Source of the DNA: DATJFH01 sp035495815
GTDB lineage: Bacteria > Acidobacteriota > Terriglobia > Bryobacterales > Bryobacteraceae
Assembly: GCA_035495815.1 (NCBI GenBank)
Contig: DATJFH010000175.1
Coordinates: 6,718-70,717 of the forward strand
Length of the DNA: 64,000 bases
Direction of reading: 5' to 3'
Numbering within the stretch: the first letter of the stretch is position 1; each line of letters opens with the position of its first letter. The position numbers were made by a program, and so were the translations under genes. The notes beneath the pieces are model-generated. The model had not been told where the DNA came from and did no database searches. It saw nothing but the letters and a program-made list of their open reading frames with translations. Positions 1-8,514 of the stretch are shown here, piece by piece.

Positions 1-1
1 G

Positions 2-319
2 GCTGGAGGGACGGCGCAGGCGGGCGGCCAGTGGGACGTGGAGATTTCCTACCTGCGCGACCAGGTGACCCATTCGGTGTTTTTCGAGCAGAACGGAGAC
101 AAGCTGCGAGGCAGCCATCGAGGGGAGTTTTTGCAGGCGGACCTGAGCGGCAGCCTGGAAGGATCGACCGCGCGGTGGCGCAGCAACCATCACTACGAGG
201 GGACCAGCATCGGATACAGCTTCGAAGGGACCCTCGACGGGGACAGCATGCGGGGCACGGTGGATGTAGGCGAATACGGAAAAGCGCCGTTCACCGCACG
301 CCGCCATTTCCATGCTTGA
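2..319 (+). CDS. C-terminal end of a beta-rich protein (5' truncated)
   Basis: The frame is open from the left edge of the window, so this is the last ~105 residues of a longer protein; the GTG at 38 is an internal Val, not a convincing start. The visible part is a run of short strands alternating Gly with polar and aromatic residues (EQNGDKLRG, SGSLEGS, FEGTLDGDSMRGTVDVGEYG). This resembles the small beta-barrel tail found at the end of some acidobacterial amidohydrolase-like or PLP-enzyme-like proteins. The catalytic part lies outside the window, so I assign no function. The stop at 317-319 overlaps the start of the next gene by 8 bp, which suggests translational coupling with the NagB-like enzyme. 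Confidence 0.6.
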   Translation, partial: AGGTAQAGGQWDVEISYLRDQVTHSVFFEQNGDKLRGSHRGEFLQADLSGSLEGSTARWRSNHHYEGTSIGYSFEGTLDGDSMRGTVDVGEYGKAPFTARRHFHA

Positions 320-1142
320 CCCGCTCTTCGAGGTCAGCGTAGAAGAGCTGCGGGCGCGCGCCCGAATCGGAATTCACCTCGAGCCGGACATCCCGCGCCT
401 GCTCGACCACTTCGCCCGTTCCATCGCCGACGAGATCCGGTCTCGGGAGGTGGCTCGATTGATTCTTCCTGTGGGTCCCATGGGGCAATATCCCCGGCTG
501 GCGGAGATGACAAACCGCGAGCGCATCAGTTGGCGCCATGTCCACGTGTTCCAGATGGACGAGTTTCTGGACTGGCAGGGGCGTCCGATTCCCGCCGGCC
601 ATCCGCTGAGCTTCGAAGGGGCCATGCGCCGGTTCTTCGCCTCGCTCGATTCCGAGCTGCGGATTCCCGAAAGCCAGTACCACGCGCCGCATCCCTTCCG
701 CATCGACGACATCAGCGAAGCGATCCGCCGGGCGGGGGGTATCGACGTCTGCTACGGCGGCGTCGGCTACCATGGCCACGTGGCCTTCAACGAGCCGCCC
801 CTCTCGCGTTGGGCTCGGATCACGGTAGACGAATTGCGGAATTCGCTGACCCGGGTGGTGACGCTGGGCTCCGATTCGATAGTGGTCCAGAGCATCGGAT
901 CAGCCGGCGGGAGCGCGGCCGCGATTCCGCCCATGGCGGTGACGCTCGGGATGCGGGATATCCTGGCGTCGCGAAAGATCCGGCTCTATTGCGCGGGCGG
1001 TTCGCGGCACAGCGCCGTGTTCCGCATTGCGGCGGCGGGGGAGGTCGGCGTGGAGTACCCGGCGACCCTGGTGCAGGGTCATCCCGACGCCGTAATCCAC
1101 ACCGACGAGGCGACGGCGCAGCCGATCCGGCTGGGATTGTAG
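312..1142 (+). CDS. NagB-like sugar-phosphate isomerase/deaminase
   Basis: 276 aa, the usual length of the glucosamine-6-phosphate deaminase / 6-phosphogluconolactonase fold. Family landmarks are present: QMDEF at 81-85 (the Asp aligned with the NagB general base D72) and GGVGYHGHVAFNEPP at 149-163. In E. coli NagB the second motif reads GGVGNDGHIAFNEP, with D141, H143 and E148 forming the ring-opening triad. Here His and Glu are kept (H156, E161) but the Asp position is His154. The fold is therefore secure and classical GlcN6P deaminase activity is uncertain. It overlaps the preceding truncated gene by 8 bp and converges on the response-regulator gene, leaving a 17-bp gap. Confidence 0.8.
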   Translation: MLDPLFEVSVEELRARARIGIHLEPDIPRLLDHFARSIADEIRSREVARLILPVGPMGQYPRLAEMTNRERISWRHVHVFQMDEFLDWQGRPIPAGHPLSFEGAMRRFFASLDSELRIPESQYHAPHPFRIDDISEAIRRAGGIDVCYGGVGYHGHVAFNEPPLSRWARITVDELRNSLTRVVTLGSDSIVVQSIGSAGGSAAAIPPMAVTLGMRDILASRKIRLYCAGGSRHSAVFRIAAAGEVGVEYPATLVQGHPDAVIHTDEATAQPIRLGL

Positions 1143-1159
1143 GGGGGACCTCGCTCGCG

Positions 1160-2638
1160 CTACGACTTCCTTTTTACGTCGATGTTGAGGCGCTTGATCT
1201 TCTGATTCAAGGTGGAGAGCGGCACGTGCAGACTGTCGGCCGCTTCGGTCTGGCTCCAGCCGGTCTGCTCCAGCCGTTCGATGATGGTCCGCCGCTCGAA
1301 ATCGGCCACGATATCGTAGAGCGACGCGTCGGCAGGGAGCGGTCCGTCGCCTTTGTGCAAGCGGACGCCGCCGGCCAGCAGAAGGTACTCGGGCAACACC
1401 TCGACCGGCGCCCATTCCTCCGACGCCAGCACTACGGCGCGCTCCACCACGTTTTCCAGTTCGCGGACGTTGCCCGGCCAGTTGTGGTCCATCAGGATCT
1501 GCATCGCTTCCGGCTGAAACCGTAGCGTGGACCGCTTGGCTGAGTCCAGGAACTTGTCGTTCTCCCGGCAATACTTGGTGAAGAAGTGCTCCACCAGCGG
1601 AGGAACGTCTTCTTTACGCTCGCGCAGCGGCGGCAGAGCGATGTTGATTACGTTCAGCCTGTAATAGAGATCCTCGCGAAACTTCCGCTCGTCGACGAGC
1701 TTTTTCAAATCCGCGTTGGTGGCCGCCAGAATCCGCACGTCGACTTTCACCGTCTCGGTGGATCCGAGGGGCATGAACTCACGCTCCTGGATGACGCGCA
1801 GCAGCTTGGACTGCGTCTCGGGACCGATCGTCCCGATCTCGTCGAAAAAGATCGTGCCGCGATTGGCGATTTCGAAGTAGCCCTTGTGGGACTGCATGGC
1901 GCTGGTGAAGGCGCCCTTTACGTGGCCAAACAGCGAAGACTCGAGCAGGTCCGGCGGCAGCGAGCCGCTGTTGACCGCGATGAACATGTTGTCGGCGCGC
2001 GGCGAATTGGCGTGGATCGCCTTGGCGATGAGCTCCTTGCCCGTGCCGGTCTCGCCCGTGATCAGGATGGTGGACCGGCTCGAGGCGACCTGGGAAACCA
2101 GATCCAGCAGGCGCAGCATGCGCTCGCTCTTGCCGATGATGTTGGGGAAGCTGTAGCGCTGCTTCAGCGCCCGTTTCAGCTGCCGGTTCTCGCGCTCGAG
2201 ACGGCGGCCCGCGATCATGCGATCGATCTCGATCAGCAGCTTCTCGTTGTCCCAGGGTTTCGAGAAATAATCGTTGGCGCCGGACTTCAAAGCTTCCACG
2301 GCGGCTTCCACCGAGCCGTAGGCGGTGATGAGGAAGATGGGTGTCTCCGTGTCGCGCTCGCGGACCTCGCGCAGCACCTCCATGCCCGACCGGTCCGGCA
2401 TCATCAGGTCGAGCAGCACGAGGTCGAAGGTTTTGGTTTCCAGCGCGCGCAGGCCTTCGCCGCCGTTTTGCGCCAGGGAGACGGTGTAGCCTTCCAGGCT
2501 CAGCAGGGTCTCCAGGCTCTCGCGGATGTCGGCCTCGTCGTCGATGACCAGGATCTGGCCTTTTCCCGATCCATTTTCGTTTGGTTTATGGGGGGTGTAG
2601 CTGGAGTCCGGTTTGAGGGTAATCTCAGGCATTTTCAA
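1160..2638 (-). CDS. NtrC-family sigma-54-dependent response regulator
   Basis: 492 aa. The receiver domain (about 29-145) has the acidic pair D33/D34, phospho-acceptor D77 (VLLDLMMPD), T105 and K127. An AAA+ sigma-54 interaction domain follows, with Walker A GETGTGKE at 195-202 and the sigma-54 contact loop at 242-247, written GAFTSA instead of the common GAFTGA. A Fis-type helix-turn-helix closes the protein (TGWSQTEAADSLHV). It should activate sigma-54 promoters when phosphorylated. Its ATG overlaps the stop of the histidine kinase gene by 4 bp (ATGA), so the two are one operon and a cognate pair. The activating signal and target genes are unknown. Confidence 0.93.
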   Translation of the reverse strand: MKMPEITLKPDSSYTPHKPNENGSGKGQILVIDDEADIRESLETLLSLEGYTVSLAQNGGEGLRALETKTFDLVLLDLMMPDRSGMEVLREVRERDTETPIFLITAYGSVEAAVEALKSGANDYFSKPWDNEKLLIEIDRMIAGRRLERENRQLKRALKQRYSFPNIIGKSERMLRLLDLVSQVASSRSTILITGETGTGKELIAKAIHANSPRADNMFIAVNSGSLPPDLLESSLFGHVKGAFTSAMQSHKGYFEIANRGTIFFDEIGTIGPETQSKLLRVIQEREFMPLGSTETVKVDVRILAATNADLKKLVDERKFREDLYYRLNVINIALPPLRERKEDVPPLVEHFFTKYCRENDKFLDSAKRSTLRFQPEAMQILMDHNWPGNVRELENVVERAVVLASEEWAPVEVLPEYLLLAGGVRLHKGDGPLPADASLYDIVADFERRTIIERLEQTGWSQTEAADSLHVPLSTLNQKIKRLNIDVKRKS

Positions 2639-5613
2639 ACAGTCGCGGGCTTCCGAAGCTTGGAATGGACAGGCGGAAATTCCAAGCGGAAGCGGGTACC
2701 GCCTCCAGGCCTGCTAAAGACCTTGATGGCGCCACCATGCTCCTGAATGATACCGTATGTGACCGACAGGCCGAGGCCCGTCCCCTTGTGCGATCCTTTC
2801 GTGGTGAAGAACGGATCGTAAATCCGATGTATGTGCTCGGGCTCGATGCCGTGGCCGCTATCGACCACGTCGATCTGAACGCCGCCATCGGCCTGCATGG
2901 AGGTATTCACTTCCAGCGCGCCGCCGGGAGCCATGGCGTCGCGCGCGTTGATGAACAGGTTGAGGAACACCTGCTGCAGCTTGCCCGGATTGCCGTGGAT
3001 CGCTGGCGCGGCCGGGTCAAGCGAGGTCCGCACTTCCAGGCCCGCCTTCTTCATCTGATGATCGAGCAGCGACAGGGTCTCCTGAATCACGCGATTGACG
3101 CTGACTTCGCCGAACTCGGTGGTCGAGGTGCGGGAGAAATTCAACAACGAATTCACGATCTCGCTGGCGCGGAAGGTCTGCTTGGCGATCTTTTCGAGCA
3201 GCTTGGACTTCTGGTCGTCCTCGGCCACCTGCTTGGCCAGCATCTGGGCGTAGGTCGAGATTACGGCCAGCGGTGTATTGACTTCGTGGGCCACGCCGGC
3301 CGCCAGCAGCCCGATGCTGCTCAGCTTGTCGGCCTGCACCAGGCGGCGCTCCAGCTCGGCGCGGTCGGTTACGTCGTCGAAGATGATCAGGCGTCCGATC
3401 TGCTCCATGTTGCGGGAGATCAGCGGGGCGATGGCGATGTTGAGCGTCGATTCCTTACGCGCGGGGGCGCCGGCGGCGCCGTTGGCATGGCCATTGTGTC
3501 CGTTCGACCCGTTTTGCGCCGCCGCGGGCATGGCGGCCGGGCGGAGGATGAACTTGTAAATGTGATGGATCCCGCTTTCGCCGCGCACCCTTGTAAACCG
3601 GTCCACCATCTCGGCGGGCAGCAGCTCGGCCAGCGTGCGGCCCACGGCTTTTTCGCGCAGCACGCCGGTCAACTGCTCGAGCTGCGTGTTCCAGCTCTCG
3701 ACCCGGTCCGCCAGATCCACCGCCAGAATGCCGACGTTGATGGATTCGACGATGTTTTCGCTGAACTCCTTGAGGCGCTCATTCTCTTCCACCTTTCGCT
3801 CGAGCGAACTGTAGAGCCGGGCGTTTTCGATGGCGATGCCGATCGACCCGGAGAGCGTCTGCAGCAGCTCCACATCGACGCTGGAGAGAAAGTCGCCATC
3901 CTCGGTCCGGCTGACTCCCAGGAAGGCAATGGTGCGTCCCCGCACGGTGCAGGGAAGATAGTAAGTCAGATCGAGGTCCGATATGGTCTGACGTTCCGAC
4001 GCCGGCATGGCGCGGGCGACGGCATCCACCAGGTAGCGTGTCCGGCCGAAGAACAGGTAGGGTGGAACGTGCGCCGCGCCGGCCGGCTTCTGGACGGCCT
4101 GGTCGAGGAAAGACAGATCCAGGCTTTCTCCGGAGGTGATCGGCCTGCCCTGGCGATCCTTGAGGCCGACGCCCATTTTCAGCCGGAACCGCGGAGCGTT
4201 CTCTTCCCCGTTTTCGTCCGACAGGAAGAACGCCATGTGCCGGATGTAGAGGGTGTGCCGCAGCCTCTCGGCCACCGCCGAGAGCATGGCGTCGAGATTG
4301 GTTTCCGAGCTTAGCTCGCGCGCAAATTCCACCAGGGTCTGCCGGTAATCGTAGCGGTCGCGATAGAAGTAGCGGTCCAGCCGCTCCTGAATCCAGTTGC
4401 GCACGGGCTGGAACAGGAAGGCCGCCATCAACATGATGGCCACCAATCCGCTCTGGGGCAGGTCCTTGAAATTTTTCTGAATCAGGCTCGCCAGCGAGAA
4501 GACGATGCCGTAAAAGCCGGCCAACACGCATAGGGTGGCCAGCGTATAGGCGTAACCGCGCCGGAACAGAATATCGACGTCCATCAGCCGGTACCGCGCG
4601 ATGGCGTACGCCAGCGTGAGCGGTATCAGCGTCAGAGACAGCACCGACATCTTCATGTACCCGTTCGGAACCAGTCCCAAGGCGTACGGAAGCACGTAAA
4701 ACACGGCGAACGGGAGAACTCCGGAGAAGGCGCCGTTGCGAAGCCATTTGAGCTGCTGGCGCACGATCGGGTCTTCCGCGCGCTTGTACTCGAAGCTGAG
4801 CGCGGCGGCGCCCACCAGGTACATCCCCGTGAGGAACAGCAGCCAGGCGCGATCCAGCGTTTCGCGAAGCTCCACCGGCGACACGTCGACTTTGAGAACA
4901 CCCGACGAGCAGCCCACGTAGATCAGCATCAGCAGGGCCGCCGGCACGTACAGGGCGCCCATGGCCAGCCGGCTGCGCGGCTGCGAGAAGGTCAGACAGA
5001 AGTGCAGGAACAACGTCGGCGCGAGCAGACCGGCGGCCACGTTGCCGAACAGCATGACCGAGTCGAATCCGTTGAGCCTGCCGGTGTAGTGGAAGCAGGA
5101 AAAAATGAAAGAGACCAGGCAGAAGATATAAAAGTGCCGCGCCTTTTGGGCGGCGCCCCGGCGGAAGTAGACGAACAGCCCGATGATCAGATACGCGCAC
5201 CCGACCAGGTACTGGTAGGTGACGGCCGGATCGCGGGGCACGGCTGCCACGATCACGCTGGTTTTGAACTGCACGCCGCCGCGCTCCACCAGGTAGTCGG
5301 CCTTGTTCCAAACACCGATGGTGGCCAGCGCCTGGGGTACATACAGCGCATTCGCGATCGACAGCGCGTTGATCTTCAGGAGAACGTCCCCGGCGTGCAA
5401 CCCGGCGTTGCCGCCCCCGCTGTCGGGAGCCACTCTAAGGGCTTGAACCACCACCGTACCGTTCGGTCCGGCGCGGTCCACCCACGTGACGCCGTCATCG
5501 GGCAGACGGAAGCTCCACTGCTGCGAGAAATTGATAGTAGCCGAAACTGCAGCCGCCACGGTCAGGACCGTAAGGATCGCCGTGGAGAGCTGAAATTTCA
5601 ATTCCTGAAGCAT
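2635..5613 (-). CDS. Membrane histidine kinase with PDZ, multi-TM, GAF and PAS domains
   Basis: About 992 aa from the ATG at 5613, which sits behind an AGGG; a TTG at 5628 would add five residues. Domain order by eye: one N-terminal TM helix; a PDZ-like segment (AGLHAGDVLLKINALSI); six to seven TM helices (about 130-360); a GAF-like domain (about 430-610); a PAS domain (NIVESINVGILAVD); HisKA with the phospho-acceptor in GVAHEVNTPLAV; and HATPase_c with N, G1 (DSGHGIEP) and G2 (GTGLGLS) boxes. An Asn/Gly-rich low-complexity stretch lies inside the PAS region. The PDZ-like loop should face the periplasm, so an envelope signal is plausible. It forms an operon with the downstream NtrC-type regulator. 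Confidence 0.9.
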   Translation of the reverse strand: MLQELKFQLSTAILTVLTVAAAVSATINFSQQWSFRLPDDGVTWVDRAGPNGTVVVQALRVAPDSGGGNAGLHAGDVLLKINALSIANALYVPQALATIGVWNKADYLVERGGVQFKTSVIVAAVPRDPAVTYQYLVGCAYLIIGLFVYFRRGAAQKARHFYIFCLVSFIFSCFHYTGRLNGFDSVMLFGNVAAGLLAPTLFLHFCLTFSQPRSRLAMGALYVPAALLMLIYVGCSSGVLKVDVSPVELRETLDRAWLLFLTGMYLVGAAALSFEYKRAEDPIVRQQLKWLRNGAFSGVLPFAVFYVLPYALGLVPNGYMKMSVLSLTLIPLTLAYAIARYRLMDVDILFRRGYAYTLATLCVLAGFYGIVFSLASLIQKNFKDLPQSGLVAIMLMAAFLFQPVRNWIQERLDRYFYRDRYDYRQTLVEFARELSSETNLDAMLSAVAERLRHTLYIRHMAFFLSDENGEENAPRFRLKMGVGLKDRQGRPITSGESLDLSFLDQAVQKPAGAAHVPPYLFFGRTRYLVDAVARAMPASERQTISDLDLTYYLPCTVRGRTIAFLGVSRTEDGDFLSSVDVELLQTLSGSIGIAIENARLYSSLERKVEENERLKEFSENIVESINVGILAVDLADRVESWNTQLEQLTGVLREKAVGRTLAELLPAEMVDRFTRVRGESGIHHIYKFILRPAAMPAAAQNGSNGHNGHANGAAGAPARKESTLNIAIAPLISRNMEQIGRLIIFDDVTDRAELERRLVQADKLSSIGLLAAGVAHEVNTPLAVISTYAQMLAKQVAEDDQKSKLLEKIAKQTFRASEIVNSLLNFSRTSTTEFGEVSVNRVIQETLSLLDHQMKKAGLEVRTSLDPAAPAIHGNPGKLQQVFLNLFINARDAMAPGGALEVNTSMQADGGVQIDVVDSGHGIEPEHIHRIYDPFFTTKGSHKGTGLGLSVTYGIIQEHGGAIKVFSRPGGGTRFRLEFPPVHSKLRKPATV

Positions 5614-5654
5614 CTTGGCCCTAGGCAAGAGACAACACGAGACGCGCGTTTCGT

Positions 5655-5670
5655 AGCACGTTGGATGCCA
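5655..5670 (-). promoter_or_regulatory. Candidate sigma-54 (-24/-12) promoter for the kinase operon
   Basis: Read on the minus strand, TGGCA and TGCT place GG and GC ten bases apart, which is the spacing of a -24/-12 element. It lies about 40-55 bp upstream of the kinase start, so the regulator could activate its own operon. The match to TGGCAC-N5-TTGC is partial, and single hits of this quality arise by chance. Confidence 0.3.
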
Positions 5671-5712
5671 GCTTTATCCTATCCTCTTTCATCCAGAATA
5701 CCCTAATTTTAA

Positions 5713-5724
5713 TTGTACTTACAA
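5713..5724. promoter_or_regulatory. 12-bp inverted repeat upstream of the kinase operon
   Basis: TTGTA-CT-TACAA, a perfect 5-bp inverted repeat with a 2-bp centre, in an AT-rich pocket about 100 bp upstream of the histidine kinase. It could be an operator, or it could contribute -35-like bases (TTGTAA, 18 bp, TATTCT on the minus strand). Confidence 0.3.
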
Positions 5725-5789
5725 CCCTCCGACCGACCGCCGATCTGGTTTTTGGGAGAAAACACTATGGGGAAGTGTAAAGCAGCCTC

Positions 5790-6992
5790 TCAATGACGCG
5801 GCGGCTCGACCGCGCAACGGCTGCCAGGCGCCAGTTTGTAGCGGTTCCGGGCCACTTGGCGGTAGAGCCGCTCACCAATCGGAATGAAGGGAGGCAGCAG
5901 GACCGCCAGCAGCAGCGCAACCACCACCCGCCGGTAGATGGTCAGGTAACTGAAATCGCCTCGCGGCGCGCCGATCAGAAACGCGATGGCGAAATAAGTA
6001 AGGGGATTGAACAGCAGCATGCGACGGATAGCGCGGAAGCCACCGTACACCTTCTTGTCCGCCACCAGGTAGACCTGCTCCGACGCAGCGGCAGCAGAAA
6101 TTCCGAACGCCTCTCCCGCCCCGGACTGAAACGGACGCCAATCGAGCAAGCCCTCCAGATCAAAGCGCTCGAACCAGCGCTTACAGCGGTTGCAGAAGCC
6201 GCAATCGCCGTCGTAAATCACGAGCCAGGGGGAGGTGGGCCAATCCACGAAAATCAGCAGCGCAGACTGCATGCCGTAGAAGAACATGGAAAAGGTATCC
6301 CCGGTGAATAACAGCAGCGAGGACTGAAAAAGCAAGCTGATGAGGATGCCGGCCGGATACCAGCGCCGGACCAGAAACGCAGCCGACGCGCCGAGCTCGG
6401 CCAGGATCGTACCCCAGCACATCGCTTGCGCCAGCAGCATGGGCGGGAGCCATGACCGGGCCCCAAGGTAGAAAGAATTCCGCAGCCGCACACCCGCCCA
6501 GTGATCCATGAACAAACCGGACCGCCAGTCTGGATCGAGAAGTTTATTCAGCCCTGCTCCGAAGTATACGAGGGCGAATTGGGCGCGCAGCACCCAGGGC
6601 GGGCTCCCGGGCTCGTACAGGCCGGTGAGAAACAGGATGAGACCGGCGAAGGTTTTGTTGTTGCCGTAATAGGCCTTGGACGAGACGACCGCCAGTAGAA
6701 TGGACCCGCCCAGCGCCAGCGACGCGATTCGCGGGCGGCGGTTGAACATCAGCGCCAGGGCCGACAGAAAGAACACCACCTGGAGGACCCGCTGGAAGAC
6801 AGCGGGCGGCGCGATCTGATCCAGCCCCGGTACGAACGGCAGAAAGGGATCGGGCAGCAGCCGGACGTGATTGGTGATCAGCAGCGAGAAGGCGATGAGC
6901 TTCGCCGTCAGGAGCAGGTTGATGGGATACTCCGTGCCGCCGCAGCGGAAGGGATTCCAGGAGGGCTTTACCGCGATTCCGGATAGCGCCAC
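5790..6992 (-). CDS. HTTM-like membrane protein fused to a DCC1 (DUF393) domain
   Basis: 400 aa from the GTG at 6992, chosen because GAGGAG lies just upstream; the open frame runs further 5' but only as antisense to its neighbours. The N-terminal ~250 residues hold several hydrophobic helices with a segment like ALVYFGAGLNKLLDPDW, typical of HTTM (vitamin-K gamma-carboxylase-like) membrane proteins. The C-terminal part begins VIYDGDCGFCNRCKRW, the signature of DCC1-like thiol-disulfide oxidoreductases, and ends with another TM segment. The fusion suggests thiol chemistry at the membrane; the substrate is unknown. The start lies inside the end of the upstream 116-aa gene (overlap 6968-6992), so the two are translationally coupled. 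Confidence 0.8.
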   Translation of the reverse strand: MALSGIAVKPSWNPFRCGGTEYPINLLLTAKLIAFSLLITNHVRLLPDPFLPFVPGLDQIAPPAVFQRVLQVVFFLSALALMFNRRPRIASLALGGSILLAVVSSKAYYGNNKTFAGLILFLTGLYEPGSPPWVLRAQFALVYFGAGLNKLLDPDWRSGLFMDHWAGVRLRNSFYLGARSWLPPMLLAQAMCWGTILAELGASAAFLVRRWYPAGILISLLFQSSLLLFTGDTFSMFFYGMQSALLIFVDWPTSPWLVIYDGDCGFCNRCKRWFERFDLEGLLDWRPFQSGAGEAFGISAAAASEQVYLVADKKVYGGFRAIRRMLLFNPLTYFAIAFLIGAPRGDFSYLTIYRRVVVALLLAVLLPPFIPIGERLYRQVARNRYKLAPGSRCAVEPPRH

Positions 6993-7318
6993 TCCTGCTC
7001 CTCTTTTCCGTTCACGCGATAGCGCATGCGCACCTGCGCGTGATCGGCAGCTCCATAGGTGCGCTCGTACTGTTCGACGATGTCCATGAGGTTCCGGAAG
7101 GAGCGGTTGTCGCTCCCTACCTTGGCGCGCCGGTAACGGCGGCGGATCTCGGCCGCCGTGAGCTCGCGCCCGCCTATCGTGACGTCGAGCCGGTAGTCGG
7201 TCTGGATATCGTAGGGCGCCCAGCAGAAGTAGCGGGCGGGCACGAACCTGGCGTTGACGATCATGGCGAGCTGGAACAGCAGAATCGCCGCGCCTACGCC
7301 CGCCCGCACCCATCTCAT
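6968..7318 (-). CDS. Small membrane-anchored protein upstream of the HTTM/DCC protein
   Basis: 116 aa. The first ~20 residues form one hydrophobic helix (VGAAILLFQLAMIVNA), probably a signal anchor. The rest is a charged domain with no motif I recognise (DVTIGGRELTAAEIRRRYR, then a C-terminal EEQEWRYPESR). Its last 25 bp overlap the start of the HTTM/DCC gene, so the two are probably made together and may form a complex. Product unknown. Next to HTTM proteins, small proteins of this type may be accessory subunits, but that is inference from position only. Confidence 0.7.
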   Translation of the reverse strand: MRWVRAGVGAAILLFQLAMIVNARFVPARYFCWAPYDIQTDYRLDVTIGGRELTAAEIRRRYRRAKVGSDNRSFRNLMDIVEQYERTYGAADHAQVRMRYRVNGKEEQEWRYPESR

Positions 7319-7417
7319 GCAGCCATTCTAGTATGGCGGCGCGGGCAATTCCGCTTCGGTTTCGAGCTGCTGCTCGCGGGCGGGCCGAATCCGGCGTGTC
7401 GAAAAGGTCATGGCAGG

Positions 7418-8509
7418 CTATCCTTTCCGCCAGCGCGACCAATCGGCGTGGACCACGTCCGCCATCGCGGCGGCGGCGCTGTTGAGCCAGTTGGACGGAC
7501 GGTTGTTCAAATCCTGGAGAATGTCCCGCGGTTTGGCCGTGCCAAGGTGGATGTTGGCCGTCTCCCACCCCATGGCGTCGAGCAACCGGACCTCGTCGCG
7601 CTGCCTGGGTAGAGCCTGGAGCTCAATGCGCGAGCAGTCCGGCGCGAGGCGGCGCACGATCCAGGATTCGCGCAGCCGCACAAAGGGATCGGGGCATCGC
7701 ACGGCGCGGCGAAGGATCTGCTGGTAGAGGATGCGGCCGGAGCGCCGTTGTGGGCCGGCCCAGACGCAGGCGGATAGCGCGAGTTCTTTCGCCTCGCGGG
7801 CAATCATCCCGCCGCACCAGACCCCTATGCCGGCGAAGCGCTGCCGCCCGAGGCTGCCCAATCCGGCGGCGCGGTGCACCAGCCGGTGCTTCATCTTCGG
7901 ATCGGGCAGCATGCGAATGATCGCCTTCCTGGCGCTGCCGGGAACTTTGTCCTTGACGGATTCGAGACTGCTCAGTTTCTCCCAGAACACCGCGGCATCC
8001 TTGATCCGGCTTCGGGCCATCTCTCTCAGGGCGACATGATGCTCCGCTAACGCGAACGGACGTCCGCCCGCTTCGAGACTTTTACGATAGCCGGCAAGCA
8101 GAACGGCACAGGCGTCCTTACGATTGAGCCCGATGTGTTCGGCGTCGATTGCCAGAAGCACGCTCGACGCCAGGCGGATCAGGTCATTGGTGTAGGGCAG
8201 CCAGGACGCCTCGTCGAAATCGTTCACACCCCAGATCAGGCGGCCTTCGGCGTCGCGCCACGTGCCGAAGTTTTCGGCGTGCAGGTCGCCTACCGAGAGC
8301 GTCTCCGGCGCAGAAGCGGCGGCGCCGCAGACCCGCGGCCAGACCTCGGCCCAGCGGTAATAGGTTGCCCGCATGAACGGGAAGGGCGCAACGCTCATCT
8401 CCGCGTGCTTGCGGAGAATGTCCTTGCGGATGAGCCGGATTTGAGAACCGAGCCAGTCTTCGTACCGCTTGGTGGACACGCGGATATCCGGCAGCGGCTG
8501 TTTCGGCAT
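7418..8509 (-). CDS. DUF2252 family protein
   Basis: 363 aa. Recognised from the DUF2252 block SVGDLHAENFGTWRDAEGR followed by WGVNDFDEASWLPY, which resembles the catalytic-loop and metal-binding Asp motifs of aminoglycoside-phosphotransferase-like kinases. No signal peptide or TM segment is visible, so it should be cytoplasmic. The substrate of this family is not established. It lies five bases downstream of the exported RidA-like gene on the same strand and about 100 bp upstream of the small membrane-protein gene, so it may share transcripts with both. Confidence 0.85.
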   Translation of the reverse strand: MPKQPLPDIRVSTKRYEDWLGSQIRLIRKDILRKHAEMSVAPFPFMRATYYRWAEVWPRVCGAAASAPETLSVGDLHAENFGTWRDAEGRLIWGVNDFDEASWLPYTNDLIRLASSVLLAIDAEHIGLNRKDACAVLLAGYRKSLEAGGRPFALAEHHVALREMARSRIKDAAVFWEKLSSLESVKDKVPGSARKAIIRMLPDPKMKHRLVHRAAGLGSLGRQRFAGIGVWCGGMIAREAKELALSACVWAGPQRRSGRILYQQILRRAVRCPDPFVRLRESWIVRRLAPDCSRIELQALPRQRDEVRLLDAMGWETANIHLGTAKPRDILQDLNNRPSNWLNSAAAAMADVVHADWSRWRKG

Positions 8510-8514
8510 CGACG

